Shown piece after piece: positions 44,797-54,315 of a stretch of 64,000 nucleotides of DNA. A program made the position numbers and the translations under genes. Each line of letters begins with the position of its first letter. Within the stretch, counting starts at the first letter, position 1. Location of the stretch: NCBI RefSeq assembly GCF_001941485.1, contig NZ_CP009247.1, positions 310,001-374,000 of the forward strand. The letters run 5' to 3'. Below the pieces are notes generated by a model that was not told the origin of the DNA, did no database searches, and saw only the letters and a program-made list of their open reading frames with translations. This DNA comes from Corynebacterium frankenforstense DSM 45800 (GTDB lineage Bacteria; Actinomycetota; Actinomycetes; Mycobacteriales; Mycobacteriaceae).

Positions 44797-47328
44797 ATGA
44801 GTGGCCGGAAAACTCTCGCGGAAACGTCCAGGCGTTCGAATAATCAGGGCGATGAATCTGCGTCGACGCGACCGGGCTCGAAGGCGAACTTCGCCTCGAG
44901 TGCGGAAGCTGTGCTCGCGGCGCTGGATGCCGCCGCCGACGCCCTGGTCGCGCTGCCGGACCTGGTGACCCCGGAGATGAGCGCCGAGGACTTCGCCGTG
45001 ATCGTCCCCGCGGTCGAACGCCTGGAGAAGGCGATGGGCTCCAAGGAGCTCGTCGACGAGGTCGTCGCCCACCTGGCGGGGATGCACCACGCCGGTGACA
45101 TGGTCGGCTCGAACAAGGCCGAGCAGTTCCTGGTGCGCCGTCTGGGTCTGTCCCGCAAGGAAGCCTTCGACCGCATCCGGCGCGCGGAGATGACCTTCGG
45201 CGAGCCGCGTCCGCCCAGGGATGTCCACTCCGGTTCGGCCGACGGCGCCGGCGCCGGTTCGGGCGGCGATGACGCCGTTCCCGGGCACGACGGTGGTGCC
45301 GACGGTGCTGACGGCACTGACAGCGCTGACGGCCGCCCGCAGGATGAGCAGGATCAGCAGGGCGCGCAGGATCGGCAGGCCGGCCAGGGCGGGTCCGACG
45401 GGTCGGACGGCTCGGACGCGCAGAGTGAGTGGCAGCGGCGCGAGGAGGAGGAACAGCGGAGGAAGCGGGAGGAGTGGGAGCGGCTGCAGGCTGAGAGACG
45501 TGAGGCGGAGCGACGTCGCGCCGCCGAGGAGCGCGAGAAGGCCAGGAAGGAGGCGTACCGCAAGCGGGTGGCCGCGGAGAAGAAGGCCGTGATCGCCTCG
45601 GAGCTCGAGGAGCTCCTGCCGACCGCCCGGCCCGGCTACGACCAACTGCTGCGAGAGGCTCTCGAACAGGCGGACCGTCGTGGGGTCGAGGACCTCCGCG
45701 ACTGGCTGCGCCACCGGGTGCGCCGTGCGAACGCGCTGGCACGGGACCCCTTCGCGGGCCGGCGCCTGCGCAAGTTCTGGATCGGCAAGCCCGACGCACA
45801 CGGCGGTGCCCGCATCGGCGGGTATGTGCCGGCGGAGACGCTGGCGCTGATCGAGAGCCTGGTGTCGCCAGCGCGTCGACCCGGCTTCGACTTCCCCGAG
45901 GGCGTCGAGATGGATGACGCGCGCACGCTGGACCAGCGCCGGGCCGACGCCCTGCATCAGGCGCTGCTGCACGCGGCCTCGTGTGACTCGAGGAGGCGCG
46001 GCGCGGCCTCCGTGGTGGTCTCCTTCGCCGCCCCTGATCTCACCGACCTCTCCCCGGAGGGGGCGGCCGGTGCCGGAACCGGTGACGGGGACAGCCGACG
46101 GGGTGCGGGCGCCGACGGCGCTGACGGCGGCGCAGAGCCCGGCGACTCCGGTCGTGATGGCGGGGATCGCAGTGACGACCGTGGCGGCTGTGACTCGGAT
46201 GCCGAAGACGGTGCCCGGGCCGGCGGCCCTGAGGGCAGCCCCAATGGTGGCGGAGGTTCCGGCGGCGCCGGCGGTGCCGCTGCTGCTCCGGGTGTGTCGG
46301 CGCCGCCGGGCAGAAGCCCCGCCGGCCCCGGCCCCGACCTACCGCCCGACACCCGATCGCTTGCGGAGGTCACCGCGAGCGCCGGGCGATCACCCGGCGG
46401 CCTCCTGAAGACGTACCCGACCAACACCCGTGCAGACCTCGACCTGTTCGCGGTGCTGCAGCTGCAGGCTGCCCGCCACGACATCATGGTGCTGCACAAC
46501 AAGGACGGAAACCCGTTGATCGCGGGCCGGGCCTACCGTTCGGCTACCTTCATCCAGAAGGCCGCGCTGGTGGCCACCGAGCTGGTCTGCTCCTTCCCGG
46601 GGTGCACCCAGCGCGCCGAGGCGTGCGACGTCCACCACATCATCGCGTTCTTCCTCGCGGGGCGCACCGACATCGAGAACCTGACGCTGCGGTGCCGCAC
46701 CCACCACACGGACAACAACGACCGCCGGAACGCGAATCTCGCCAGGGGATGGGCGGCCCGCGGGTCGGACGGACGGATCGGGCAGAAGTGGCCCGGCTCC
46801 CCGGAGATCGAGTACAACGAGACGGCCCAGGCACAACTCTCGGCCGGGGCGCGCATCCGTGCCCTCAATGACCTCAATGCGGGCACACAATCCGATGTCC
46901 AGTCGAACGACCGATCCGACGACGGCGCCGGCGGTGAACCCGGTGGCGGACCCGGCGGTGGACCTGGCGAAATGACAGGTGCGCCACCCGGTCGGTCGGG
47001 AGCAGTGGGCCCGTCACCGGGTACGCCGACCGAGGGCCACGCCGACCAGTCGGTGAGGGACGACACCACCGCCAGGCCGCCGGGGGAGTACTCCGCCGGC
47101 CAACCGTCGGGGGAGGAGCCCACTGACCAGCCGGCGGCCGAGGAAGCGGAACTGCTGGACGAACTGCGCGCCGAGCGCGACCGCGAGGCGTGGGCGCAGG
47201 CCGAAGCCGAATGGACGGTGGAACCCGACGGGCCCTTCGACGCCCACTACAGCGACGGTGCCGCGAGCGACGCCGGCCGGGACGATGACCCCGAAGACGG
47301 CGAACAGCCCCACCTCTTCTCCGCGTGA
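44797..47328 (+). CDS. DUF222 / HNH endonuclease-domain protein (13E12 family)
   Basis: An 843-residue member of the actinobacterial REP13E12 family. It has an N-terminal helical DUF222-type region (about 30-140 and 270-400) and a C-terminal HNH domain with CSFPGC, the HHI pair in CDVHHIIAF and CRTHHTDNN, a zinc-bound nuclease core. It is much longer than usual because of three low-complexity insertions: an Asp/Gly stretch, a Glu/Arg-rich predicted coiled coil (about 205-265, EEEEQRRKREEWERLQ) and a Gly/Ala/Pro region. Whether it cuts DNA is not established. No element ends are visible around it, so mobility is not supported here. Confidence 0.82.
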   Translation: MSGRKTLAETSRRSNNQGDESASTRPGSKANFASSAEAVLAALDAAADALVALPDLVTPEMSAEDFAVIVPAVERLEKAMGSKELVDEVVAHLAGMHHAGDMVGSNKAEQFLVRRLGLSRKEAFDRIRRAEMTFGEPRPPRDVHSGSADGAGAGSGGDDAVPGHDGGADGADGTDSADGRPQDEQDQQGAQDRQAGQGGSDGSDGSDAQSEWQRREEEEQRRKREEWERLQAERREAERRRAAEEREKARKEAYRKRVAAEKKAVIASELEELLPTARPGYDQLLREALEQADRRGVEDLRDWLRHRVRRANALARDPFAGRRLRKFWIGKPDAHGGARIGGYVPAETLALIESLVSPARRPGFDFPEGVEMDDARTLDQRRADALHQALLHAASCDSRRRGAASVVVSFAAPDLTDLSPEGAAGAGTGDGDSRRGAGADGADGGAEPGDSGRDGGDRSDDRGGCDSDAEDGARAGGPEGSPNGGGGSGGAGGAAAAPGVSAPPGRSPAGPGPDLPPDTRSLAEVTASAGRSPGGLLKTYPTNTRADLDLFAVLQLQAARHDIMVLHNKDGNPLIAGRAYRSATFIQKAALVATELVCSFPGCTQRAEACDVHHIIAFFLAGRTDIENLTLRCRTHHTDNNDRRNANLARGWAARGSDGRIGQKWPGSPEIEYNETAQAQLSAGARIRALNDLNAGTQSDVQSNDRSDDGAGGEPGGGPGGGPGEMTGAPPGRSGAVGPSPGTPTEGHADQSVRDDTTARPPGEYSAGQPSGEEPTDQPAAEEAELLDELRAERDREAWAQAEAEWTVEPDGPFDAHYSDGAASDAGRDDDPEDGEQPHLFSA

Positions 47329-47461
47329 GCGGAAAGGGCAGGGCTGGGGGTCGGGAATGACTTGGCCGGGCCTACGACGCCTGGTCTACCGGGCTACGGT
47401 TCCGGTGAAGCTGGAGGCCGGACGCTCCGGCTCCGGCGCCGGCAAGTGTCCCGCGCCCGAC

Positions 47462-49183
47462 CTACTTCTCGTTCTTCTCCAGAATCTTGAGCAGGTCATC
47501 GCGCACCTCACGGCGGCGGATCTTGCCCATCTGGTCCCGGGCGAGCTCCTCGAAGTGGTAGAAGGTGCGCGGCACCTTGTAGCGGGTCAGACGCTCACGG
47601 GCGAACTCCTTGAGTCCCTCCGGATCCAGCGCCGCGCCCTCGTTGAGGGTCACGCACGCCACGACGGACTCGGAGCCGTCGCCACGCGGCACGCCCACCA
47701 CGGCGAGGTCCTCGATGGCCGGGTGCTCGCGCAGCGCCTCCTCGACCTCGGCCGGGTAGACGTTGAAGCCGCCGGTGATGATGACCTCCTTGATGCGGGC
47801 CACCAGGCGGACGAAGCCGTCCTCCTCCATCACCGCGATGTCACCGGTGCAGTACCAGCCGTCGTGGAAGCTCTTCTCCGTGGCCTCCGGGTTGTTCAGG
47901 TAGCCCTTGAACACCTGCGGGCCCTTGACCAGCAGCTCGCCCTCCTCGCCGTACGGCATCGTGCGGTCCAGGTTCTCCGGGTCGGCGATGCGCACGTCGG
48001 TGTCCGGGAACGGCACGCCCACGTAGCCGGGGCGGCGGTGCTCGCTCATCGGGTTGCCGGTGACGATCGGGGAGGTCTCGGTCAGCCCGTAGCCCTCGAC
48101 GAGCAGGCCGCCGGTCATCTCCTCCCAGCGTCGGACCGTCGAGACCGGCAGCGTCGACGCACCCGAGAAGGAGTTGCGCACGCCCTCGATCTTCACGCCC
48201 TTCTTCTGGGCGGTCTCCACGATCTTCTCGTAGAGGGTCGGCACGCCCGGGATCCATGTCGGCGGGTGCTTCTTGAACACGTCCATGATCAGGTCCATCT
48301 GCGGGCTCGGCAGCAGCACGAGCTCGCCGCCGATGAGCATCATCAGCGCGTAGTTCATGGTCATGCCGTAGGCGTGGAAACCCGGCAGCGCGGCGAGCAT
48401 GCGCTCCGGCTGCTCGCCGAGGCCCGGCACCCAGTACTTGCCCTGCAGCAGGTTGGCGTAGATGTTGCCGTGGCTGAGCTGCGCGCCCTTCGGCGAGCCG
48501 GTGGTGCCCGAGGTGTAGAGGATCAGCGCCACCGAATCGCGGGTGACCTCCCCGGGGGTCTCGACGTCGTCGCCGTTGCCGCCCAGCTGCGGCGAGAGCA
48601 GCATCGCCCAGGGCAGCGAGTTCGGAGCCGGCGCGGTCAGCTGGTCGCGCTTCTTGCGCAGCATCGGCAGCGGCAGCTTGAGGGCCAGCTGCATGGTCCT
48701 GGGCATCTCGTCGATCATGTTGACCGTGACGATCGTCTCGAGCTCGGACTGCCCGCGCAGCCGCTCGAAGACGGGGGCGGCCTTGTCCCAGACGACGGCC
48801 ACGCGCGCGGCGTGGTCCTGGAACGGTCCGCGCAGCTCAGGGGTGGTGTAGAGCGGGTTGTGCTCGACGACGGTCGCGCCCAGCTTGAGTACGGCGTAGA
48901 AGATGACGAGGTGCTGCGGGCAGTTCGGCAGCGCGACGGCCACCCGGTCGCCGGGGCGCACGCCCAGGGCGCGCAGGCCGGCGGCCGCGGCGCGCACCTG
49001 GCGGTCGATCTCCGCGACGGTCAACGAGCGGCCGAAGAACCAGGTGGCGGGCTTGCCGGGGTTCACCGCGAGGTTGTTGTCGTAGATGTCGAGCAGCGTG
49101 GTCTCGCCGTAGTCGAGGTGGTGCGGGGTCCAGTCCCCGTAGTGCTGCAGCCAGATGCGGTCTTTGTCGGTCATCTCTGTCAT
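47462..49183 (-). CDS. fadD: Long-chain fatty acid--CoA ligase (AMP-binding)
   Basis: Activates fatty acids to acyl-CoA (or acyl-AMP). The 573 residues contain the P-loop [10 protein letters not shown] (about 223-232), the GYGLTETSP motif, YCTGDIA and the hinge/C-terminal lysine region in [10 protein letters not shown]. It stands alone, convergent with the HNH gene. AAAGGAT 9 bases before the first ATG supports that start; a second Met lies three codons in. Confidence 0.9.
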   Translation of the reverse strand: MTEMTDKDRIWLQHYGDWTPHHLDYGETTLLDIYDNNLAVNPGKPATWFFGRSLTVAEIDRQVRAAAAGLRALGVRPGDRVAVALPNCPQHLVIFYAVLKLGATVVEHNPLYTTPELRGPFQDHAARVAVVWDKAAPVFERLRGQSELETIVTVNMIDEMPRTMQLALKLPLPMLRKKRDQLTAPAPNSLPWAMLLSPQLGGNGDDVETPGEVTRDSVALILYTSGTTGSPKGAQLSHGNIYANLLQGKYWVPGLGEQPERMLAALPGFHAYGMTMNYALMMLIGGELVLLPSPQMDLIMDVFKKHPPTWIPGVPTLYEKIVETAQKKGVKIEGVRNSFSGASTLPVSTVRRWEEMTGGLLVEGYGLTETSPIVTGNPMSEHRRPGYVGVPFPDTDVRIADPENLDRTMPYGEEGELLVKGPQVFKGYLNNPEATEKSFHDGWYCTGDIAVMEEDGFVRLVARIKEVIITGGFNVYPAEVEEALREHPAIEDLAVVGVPRGDGSESVVACVTLNEGAALDPEGLKEFARERLTRYKVPRTFYHFEELARDQMGKIRRREVRDDLLKILEKNEK

Positions 49184-49232
49184 GTGCTGGGCGATCCTTT
49201 CGGGATCCTGTCCGGGTGCCGTGCGCCGTGGC

Positions 49233-49248
49233 GCTTTCCGACGCCCGC
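49233..49248 (+). repeat. Dispersed GMTTKMCGACGYCSCG copy upstream of fadD
   Basis: GCTTTCCGACGCCCGC, matching the consensus except at the last two positions. Confidence 0.5.
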
Positions 49249-49342
49249 GCCCCGGGCCCGGGGCGATGACGGATCGGTTGCTGCGGTGCGTGGTGCGTGG
49301 TCGGCACGTGGCCGAATCGTCACCGCGGCGTGGTTGTTGGAG

Positions 49343-49397
49343 TTGGTGTTGTCGGGGTTGGTGTTGTCGGGGTTGGTGTTGTCGGGGTTGGTGTTGG
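49343..49397. repeat. 15-bp GT-rich tandem repeat
   Basis: Three perfect copies of TTGGTGTTGTCGGGG (49343-49387) and a partial fourth, in the gap between divergent fadD and mshA. The unit has GG and GGGG runs and strong strand asymmetry; copy number may vary between strains. Confidence 0.85.
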
Positions 49398-49565
49398 CGT
49401 GGTTGTCGACGGCGTTGCTGTCGTGGTTGTCGACGTCGTCGTCGAGGTGGTCGGTGTCGAAGTTACTGGAACGTAGGTTCTTGTTTCCCCGAGTATAAGC
49501 GTGACCCCGCGTGGTCTTCAGCCCGAGGGGGTGCGCACTCCCCGTCCCCGCCCCGCGAACGGTCG

Positions 49566-49571
49566 TACGAT
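49566..49571 (+). promoter_or_regulatory. -10 box of mshA, leaderless type
   Basis: TACGAT, 6 bases before the ATG. Confidence 0.5.
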
Positions 49572-49577
49572 GAACGC

Positions 49578-50840
49578 ATGCGCGTCGCGATCATCTCCAT
49601 GCACACCTCCCCTCTCGAGCAGCCGGGCACGGGCGACGCCGGCGGCATGAACGTCTACGTCCACGCCACGGCCCGCGAGCTCGCGCGCAAGGGCGTGCAG
49701 GTCGACGTCTACACGCGAGCGACCCGGCCGAGCCAGGGCGAGGTCGTCCACGTCGAGGACAACTACGCCGTGGTCAACGTCGTCGCCGGGCCCTACGAGG
49801 GTCTGGCGAAGGAGGAGCTGTCGACGCAGCTGGCGGCCTTCACCGGCGGCGTGCTCGCCCACGCCCGGTGCGAGGGGCTGAGCTACGACCTGATCCACTC
49901 GCACTACTGGCTCTCGGGGCAGGTCGGCTGGCTGCTGCGCGACCTGTGGGGAGTGCCGCAGGTGCACACGGCGCACACCCTGGCGGCCGTGAAGAACCTC
50001 TCGCGCTCGGCGGGCGACACCGCGGAGAGCGAGGCGCGGCGCATCTGTGAGCAGCAGATCGTCGACAACGCCGACTGTCTGGTGGTCAACACCGAGGAGG
50101 AGGCGCGCGACCTGATGTCCCACTACGACGCCCAGGGCCGCGACATCGCCGTCGTCTCCCCGGGCGCGGACACCGAGCTCTACACCCCGGGCACCGACCG
50201 CAACACCGAGCGCGCCCGCCGCGAGCTCGGCGTGCCGATGCAGGCGAAGGTCGTCGCCTTCGTCGGCCGGCTCCAGGAGTTCAAGGGCCCGCAGGTGCTC
50301 ATCCGCGCCGCCGCCGAAATGGTCGCGGAACGCCCCGACCGCCCGTTGCGGGTGCTCGTCTGCGGCGGGGCCTCGGGCGCGCGGGCGACGACGGAGCAGT
50401 ATCACCGCCTGGCCGAGGAGCTCGGCGCGGCCGGCGTGGTCCGCTTCCTCGACCCGCGCCCGCCGGAGGAGCTCGTCGGCATCTACCGCGCCGCCGACGT
50501 CGTGGCCGTGCCCAGCTACAACGAGTCCTTCGGGCTGGTCGCCCTCGAGGCGCAGGCCTCGGGCACGCCGGTCGTCGCCGCGCGCGTCGGCGGGCTGCCC
50601 TACGCCGTCGCGGACGGGGAGACGGGCCTGCTCGTCGACGGTCACGACCCCGCCGACTGGGCCCGCACCCTCGGCGAGCTGCTCGACGACGACGAGCGCC
50701 GCATCCGCATGGGCGAGGCTGCCGTCGGCCACGCCGCCGAGTTCTCCTGGGCGGCCAGCGCCGCCGCGCTCCTCGACGTCTACCGCCCGCTGGTCAACCG
50801 CGGCGTGCCGGACTGCCAGGAGCGCAACGCCGCCGGCTAG
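49578..50840 (+). CDS. mshA: D-inositol-3-phosphate glycosyltransferase
   Basis: First step of mycothiol synthesis: transfers GlcNAc from UDP-GlcNAc to 1L-myo-inositol-1-phosphate. The 420-residue GT4 enzyme shows the N-terminal [20 protein letters not shown], the phosphate-contacting [11 protein letters not shown] and the donor-site [20 protein letters not shown]. The ATG is fixed by a -10 box 6 bases upstream, so no ribosome-binding site is needed. It provides the thiol used by the dehydrogenase at 6.3 kb. mshA followed by gpmA and senX3-regX3 is a conserved order. Confidence 0.95.
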   Translation: MRVAIISMHTSPLEQPGTGDAGGMNVYVHATARELARKGVQVDVYTRATRPSQGEVVHVEDNYAVVNVVAGPYEGLAKEELSTQLAAFTGGVLAHARCEGLSYDLIHSHYWLSGQVGWLLRDLWGVPQVHTAHTLAAVKNLSRSAGDTAESEARRICEQQIVDNADCLVVNTEEEARDLMSHYDAQGRDIAVVSPGADTELYTPGTDRNTERARRELGVPMQAKVVAFVGRLQEFKGPQVLIRAAAEMVAERPDRPLRVLVCGGASGARATTEQYHRLAEELGAAGVVRFLDPRPPEELVGIYRAADVVAVPSYNESFGLVALEAQASGTPVVAARVGGLPYAVADGETGLLVDGHDPADWARTLGELLDDDERRIRMGEAAVGHAAEFSWAASAAALLDVYRPLVNRGVPDCQERNAAG

Positions 50841-50865
50841 AAGTTCAACTCCCGGCGCCGCCGGT

Positions 50866-51125
50866 GATTTCCGACGCCGCGCCCCACGCCCGTGCCCGGT
50901 TCCCGTGCCGCGCGCCGTGCGCCTGGCCGGGCCACGTCCCCGCGCGTACGAACGCGCTCGACCAGCGACTTGACCACGTTGATGACCGTCGCCACGTCCC
51001 CGCGCGCATGAACGGTGCTCTCCGCCGTGTTCCCCGCACAATTCCCGCATTGCCCGATCCCGTCCGTACGGACACACCGACGCCGCGCGGAACGCCGCGG
51101 GGGTGCCGCGGGGGCGTCGGAAAGC
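50866..51125. repeat. Element bounded by inverted dispersed motifs (260 bp)
   Basis: Left end GATTTCCGACGCCGCG (50866-50881), right end GGGGGCGTCGGAAAGC (51110-51125). The interior is GC-rich with the CCACGTCCCCGCGCG pair. Confidence 0.55.
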
Positions 51126-51161
51126 GCCCACGGCGCGCGCCGGGCACGGCGGTGGGGCAGA

Positions 51162-51177
51162 CGCGGCGTCGTAAATG
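51162..51177 (-). repeat. Dispersed GMTTKMCGACGYCSCG copy before gpmA
   Basis: Minus-strand CATTTACGACGCCGCG, a variant copy 37 bases right of the 260-bp element. Confidence 0.4.
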
Positions 51178-51230
51178 TCCGAATGTGCCCGGTCGGGCAC
51201 CCGTGGGCGGCGAGACGGGCAAAAACATGG

Positions 51231-51236
51231 CAGAAT
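51231..51236 (+). promoter_or_regulatory. -10 box of gpmA, leaderless type
   Basis: CAGAAT, 7 bases before the ATG; no Shine-Dalgarno sequence present. Confidence 0.4.
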
Positions 51237-51243
51237 GGTCGCC

Positions 51244-51987
51244 ATGAGCAACGGAAAGCTGATTCTGCTCCGGCACGGCCAGAGCGAATGGAACGAGTCC
51301 AACCAGTTCACCGGCTGGGTCGACGTCAACCTGACCGAGAAGGGCCGCCAGGAGGCCATCGCCGGCGGCAAGCTCCTCAAGGAGAAGGGCGTCCTGCCGG
51401 ACGTCGTCTACACCTCCCTGCTGCGCCGCGCGATCACCACCGCCAACCTGGCGCTGGACGCGGCCGACCGCCACTGGATCCCCGTCATCCGCAACTGGCG
51501 CCTCAACGAGCGCCACTACGGCAAGCTGCAGGGCCTGAACAAGGCCGAGATCCGCGAGAAGTTCGGCGAGGAGCAGTTCATGGAGTGGCGCCGCTCCTAC
51601 GGCACCCCGCCGCCGGAGATCGACGCCGACAACGAGTACTCCCAGGTCGGCGACCCGCGCTACTACAACCTGCCGCAGGTCCCGCTGACCGAGTGCCTCA
51701 AGGACGTCGTCGCCCGCTTCGTCCCGTACTTCACCGACAACATCCTGCCGCGCGCCGCCAAGGGCGAGCAGGTCCTCGTCGCCGCGCACGGTAACTCCCT
51801 GCGCGCCCTGGTCAAGTACCTGGACAACATCTCCGACGACGACATCGCCGGCCTGAACATCCCGACCGGCCAGCCGCTGGTCTACGAGATCAACGAGGAC
51901 GGCTCCGTCGCCAACCCGGGCGGCACCTACCTGGATCCCGAGGCCGCCGCCGCCGGCGCCGCCGCCGTCGCCTCGCAGGGTAAGTAA
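51244..51987 (+). CDS. gpmA: 2,3-bisphosphoglycerate-dependent phosphoglycerate mutase
   Basis: Interconverts 3- and 2-phosphoglycerate in glycolysis. The 247 residues have the phosphohistidine motif [10 protein letters not shown], the [12 protein letters not shown] segment, the RRSYGTPPP loop and the second histidine in [10 protein letters not shown]. It is followed after 16 bp by senX3, the usual actinobacterial order. Confidence 0.95.
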   Translation: MSNGKLILLRHGQSEWNESNQFTGWVDVNLTEKGRQEAIAGGKLLKEKGVLPDVVYTSLLRRAITTANLALDAADRHWIPVIRNWRLNERHYGKLQGLNKAEIREKFGEEQFMEWRRSYGTPPPEIDADNEYSQVGDPRYYNLPQVPLTECLKDVVARFVPYFTDNILPRAAKGEQVLVAAHGNSLRALVKYLDNISDDDIAGLNIPTGQPLVYEINEDGSVANPGGTYLDPEAAAAGAAAVASQGK

Positions 51988-52003
51988 CGGAATAAATTCC
52001 GCC

Positions 52004-53617
52004 TTGACCTGGCAGATCCTCCTCGCTTTCGTGGCGGGGGCGGCCCTCGCAGGGCTGCTCCCGCCACTTCTGGCGTTCCTGCGCAGGCGTCTGCGGCGCT
52101 ACCGCTCGGCCGCCACGCTCGAGGAGAACCAGGTCACCACCGTCAGCCAGGTGCTCCACCTGGCGATCCAGGGCTCGCCGACGGGCATAGTCGTCCTCGA
52201 CCGCGGGGGCGAGGTGGTGCTCTCCAACGGCTGGGCCCACGAGATGAGCCTCGTCCACGAACGCAGCGTGCTGCCCGAGGTGTGGGAGCTCGCGCTGCGC
52301 GCCTACGAGGACAAGGAGACCCACACCCTCGACCTCAACCTTCCGGAGCGGCGCACCGGCTCGCGCGTGACCTCGGTGCGCGTGGTGGTCAAGCCGCTGA
52401 CGCTGGTCGACGACCGCTTCACCATCGTCTACGGCACCGACGAGTCCGAGAACGTGCGCATGGAGAACGCCCGCCGCGACTTCGTGGCCAACGTCTCCCA
52501 CGAACTCAAGACCCCGGTCGGCGGCATGGCGCTGCTCGCCGAGGCGCTCACCGAGTCCGCCGAGGAGCCCGAGCAGGTCCAGTACTTCGGCAAACGCCTG
52601 CACACCGAGGCGCTGCGCATGTCGGATCTGATCACCGAGCTGATCAGCCTGTCCAAGCTGCAGGGCGCCGAGGCCCTGCCCGAGATGGAGCCCGTCTCCG
52701 TCGACGCCGTCGTCGACGAGGCCATCGCCCGCAACCAGCTGGCCGCCGAGAACCACAAGATGACCCTGACCCGCGGCAAGCGCTCCGGCGTCTACGTCAA
52801 CGGCGACAAGTCACTGCTGGTCACCGCCGTGTCCAACCTGGTCTCCAACGCGATCCACTACTCCTCGGAGTCCATGCCGGTCTCCCTGACGCAGAAGATC
52901 GTGGACAGCGACGTCATCCAGATCCGCGTGACCGACCGCGGCATCGGCATCGACGCGGAGGACCAGAAGCGCGTCTTCGAGCGATTCTTCCGCGTAGACA
53001 AGGCCCGGTCGCGCTCCACGGGCGGCACCGGACTGGGTCTGGCCATCGTCAAACACGTCGTGGCCAACCACGGCGGTAACATAAGACTGTGGTCGAAACC
53101 GGGCACGGGTTCGACCTTCACCGTGGAACTTCCCATCTACCGTCCCGAGGACTCCGCCGACCCGGCGGACCCGGACCACCCGGCGGCCGAGGACGTCGTC
53201 GGCGGACCGGACCGTCCGGGGCGCCAGGCGAGGCAGGCCGCGGCCGGCAGGACCGGTCACACCGGTCCCACCGGTCAGGCCGGGCACTCCGGCAAGGCCG
53301 GCAGGTCCGACAGGGCCGGCAAGGCCGGACACGCCGGCCGTGCAGGCAGGGCCGGGCACTCCGGCAAGGCCGGCAGGTCCGACAGGGCCGGCAAGGCCGG
53401 ACACGCCGGCCGTGCAGGCAGGGCCGGGCACTCCGGCAAGGCCGGCAAAGCCGGTCAGGCTGGTCAGACCAGCCGGGCCGGGCAGACCGGCGGCGCCGAC
53501 CGTGACGGACCCGACGACCGGGACGGACGGGAGAACCGTGGTGAACCGCAGGACGACGGACCGCTGCGCAAGGCGGTCTCGCGGGTGACCGCCAGGAGAA
53601 AGGACAAGACACAATGA
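52004..53617 (+). CDS. senX3: SenX3-type sensor histidine kinase with collagen-like tail
   Basis: Sensor of phosphate limitation that phosphorylates RegX3. It has a single N-terminal membrane hairpin or helix (about 3-27), a PAS-like domain (about 50-145), the dimerisation/phosphoacceptor helix with NVSHELKTP and an ATPase domain with N, G1 (DRGIGI) and G2 (GTGLGLAI) boxes. The kinase ends near residue 385. Beyond it is a tail of about 150 residues not found in typical SenX3 proteins (about 400 residues in all). Residues 415-498 are a near-perfect Gly-X-Y array: 25 of 28 triplets begin with Gly. The start is TTG, 16 bp after gpmA. Its stop overlaps the regX3 start as ATGA. Confidence 0.92.
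   Translation: MTWQILLAFVAGAALAGLLPPLLAFLRRRLRRYRSAATLEENQVTTVSQVLHLAIQGSPTGIVVLDRGGEVVLSNGWAHEMSLVHERSVLPEVWELALRAYEDKETHTLDLNLPERRTGSRVTSVRVVVKPLTLVDDRFTIVYGTDESENVRMENARRDFVANVSHELKTPVGGMALLAEALTESAEEPEQVQYFGKRLHTEALRMSDLITELISLSKLQGAEALPEMEPVSVDAVVDEAIARNQLAAENHKMTLTRGKRSGVYVNGDKSLLVTAVSNLVSNAIHYSSESMPVSLTQKIVDSDVIQIRVTDRGIGIDAEDQKRVFERFFRVDKARSRSTGGTGLGLAIVKHVVANHGGNIRLWSKPGTGSTFTVELPIYRPEDSADPADPDHPAAEDVVGGPDRPGRQARQAAAGRTGHTGPTGQAGHSGKAGRSDRAGKAGHAGRAGRAGHSGKAGRSDRAGKAGHAGRAGRAGHSGKAGKAGQAGQTSRAGQTGGADRDGPDDRDGRENRGEPQDDGPLRKAVSRVTARRKDKTQ
53279..53447 (+). repeat. 72-bp tandem repeat encoding the SenX3 Gly-X-Y tail
   Basis: Two perfect 72-bp units (53279-53350, 53351-53422) and 25 bases of a third, each coding 24 residues with Gly at every third position except one Asp. 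The whole Gly-X-Y array runs 53246-53497. Confidence 0.9.
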
Positions 53618-54306
53618 CCACCATCCTCATCGTCGAAGACGAGGAGTCACTGGCGGATCCGCTGGCCTTCCTGCTGAACAAGGAGGGCTTCGAGACGGTC
53701 ATCGCCGGCGACGGCCCGACGGCCCTCGAGGAGTTCGAGGCCAACGACATCGACATCGTCCTGCTCGACCTGATGCTGCCGGGAATGTCCGGCACCGACG
53801 TGTGCAAGCAGCTGCGCACCACCTCGAACGTGCCGGTGATCATGGTCACCGCGCGCGACTCCGAGATCGACAAGGTCGTCGGCCTCGAGCTGGGCGCCGA
53901 CGACTACGTGACCAAGCCGTACTCCTCGCGCGAGCTGATCGCCCGCATCCGCGCCGTCCTGCGTCGCCAGGCCGTGGACACCGAGGAGACGGAGGAGGAG
54001 CCCGAGCGCGTCCTCGAGGTCGGCCGCGTGCGCATGGACGTCGAGCGCCACACGGTCACCGTCGACGGCGAGCCGGTCAACATGCCGCTCAAGGAGTTCG
54101 ACCTGCTCGAGTACCTGCTGCGCAACGCCGGGCGCGTGCTCACCCGCGGCCAGCTGATCGACCGCATCTGGGGCGCGGACTACGTCGGCGACACCAAGAC
54201 CCTCGACGTGCACGTCAAGCGCCTGCGCTCGAAGATCGAGCAGGTGCCCTCCCGCCCGCGCAACCTCGTCACGGTGCGCGGCCTGGGCTACAAGTTCGAG
54301 GCCTGA
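53614..54306 (+). CDS. regX3: Response regulator RegX3
   Basis: OmpR/PhoB-type regulator of 230 residues. The receiver domain has the phosphorylation Asp in IVLLDLMLPG (D52), acidic residues at the N-terminus (VEDEES) and Thr/Lys switch residues (MVTARD, TKPYSS). The C-terminal winged helix (about 132-228) ends in RGLGYKFEA. It is translationally coupled to senX3 and in actinobacteria controls phosphate-starvation genes. Confidence 0.95.
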   Translation: MTTILIVEDEESLADPLAFLLNKEGFETVIAGDGPTALEEFEANDIDIVLLDLMLPGMSGTDVCKQLRTTSNVPVIMVTARDSEIDKVVGLELGADDYVTKPYSSRELIARIRAVLRRQAVDTEETEEEPERVLEVGRVRMDVERHTVTVDGEPVNMPLKEFDLLEYLLRNAGRVLTRGQLIDRIWGADYVGDTKTLDVHVKRLRSKIEQVPSRPRNLVTVRGLGYKFEA

Positions 54307-54315
54307 TCCCGCACG

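Larger units (their letters stand above)
49184..49577. other. fadD-mshA divergent intergenic region
   Basis: A 394-bp gap. It holds a copy of the dispersed motif (49233-49248), the GT-rich 15-bp tandem repeat (49343-49397) continuing as a G/T/C-rich run to about 49460, and an AT-richer patch (49456-49500) before the mshA promoter. No gene is convincing; read on the minus strand the repeat could encode an Asn/Asp/Thr/Pro repeat, but no start or ribosome-binding site supports that. Confidence 0.6.
50841..51243. other. mshA-gpmA intergenic region
   Basis: A 403-bp gap largely filled by a 260-bp element bounded by inverted dispersed motifs and one further copy. Inside are two near-identical segments with CCACGTCCCCGCGCG (about 50933 and 50993). 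No gene is evident; the gpmA promoter is at the right end. Confidence 0.6.

Noticed and set aside
44797..47328. HNH gene as part of a mobile element or defence system
   Set aside because: No terminal repeats, transposase or methyltransferase neighbours; the 13E12 family is common as a chromosomal gene in actinobacteria.
49200..49470. An Asn/Asp/Thr/Pro repeat protein on the minus strand of the 15-bp GT repeat
   Set aside because: No start codon with a ribosome-binding site, no continuation beyond the repeat, and it lies in the promoter gap of two divergent genes.
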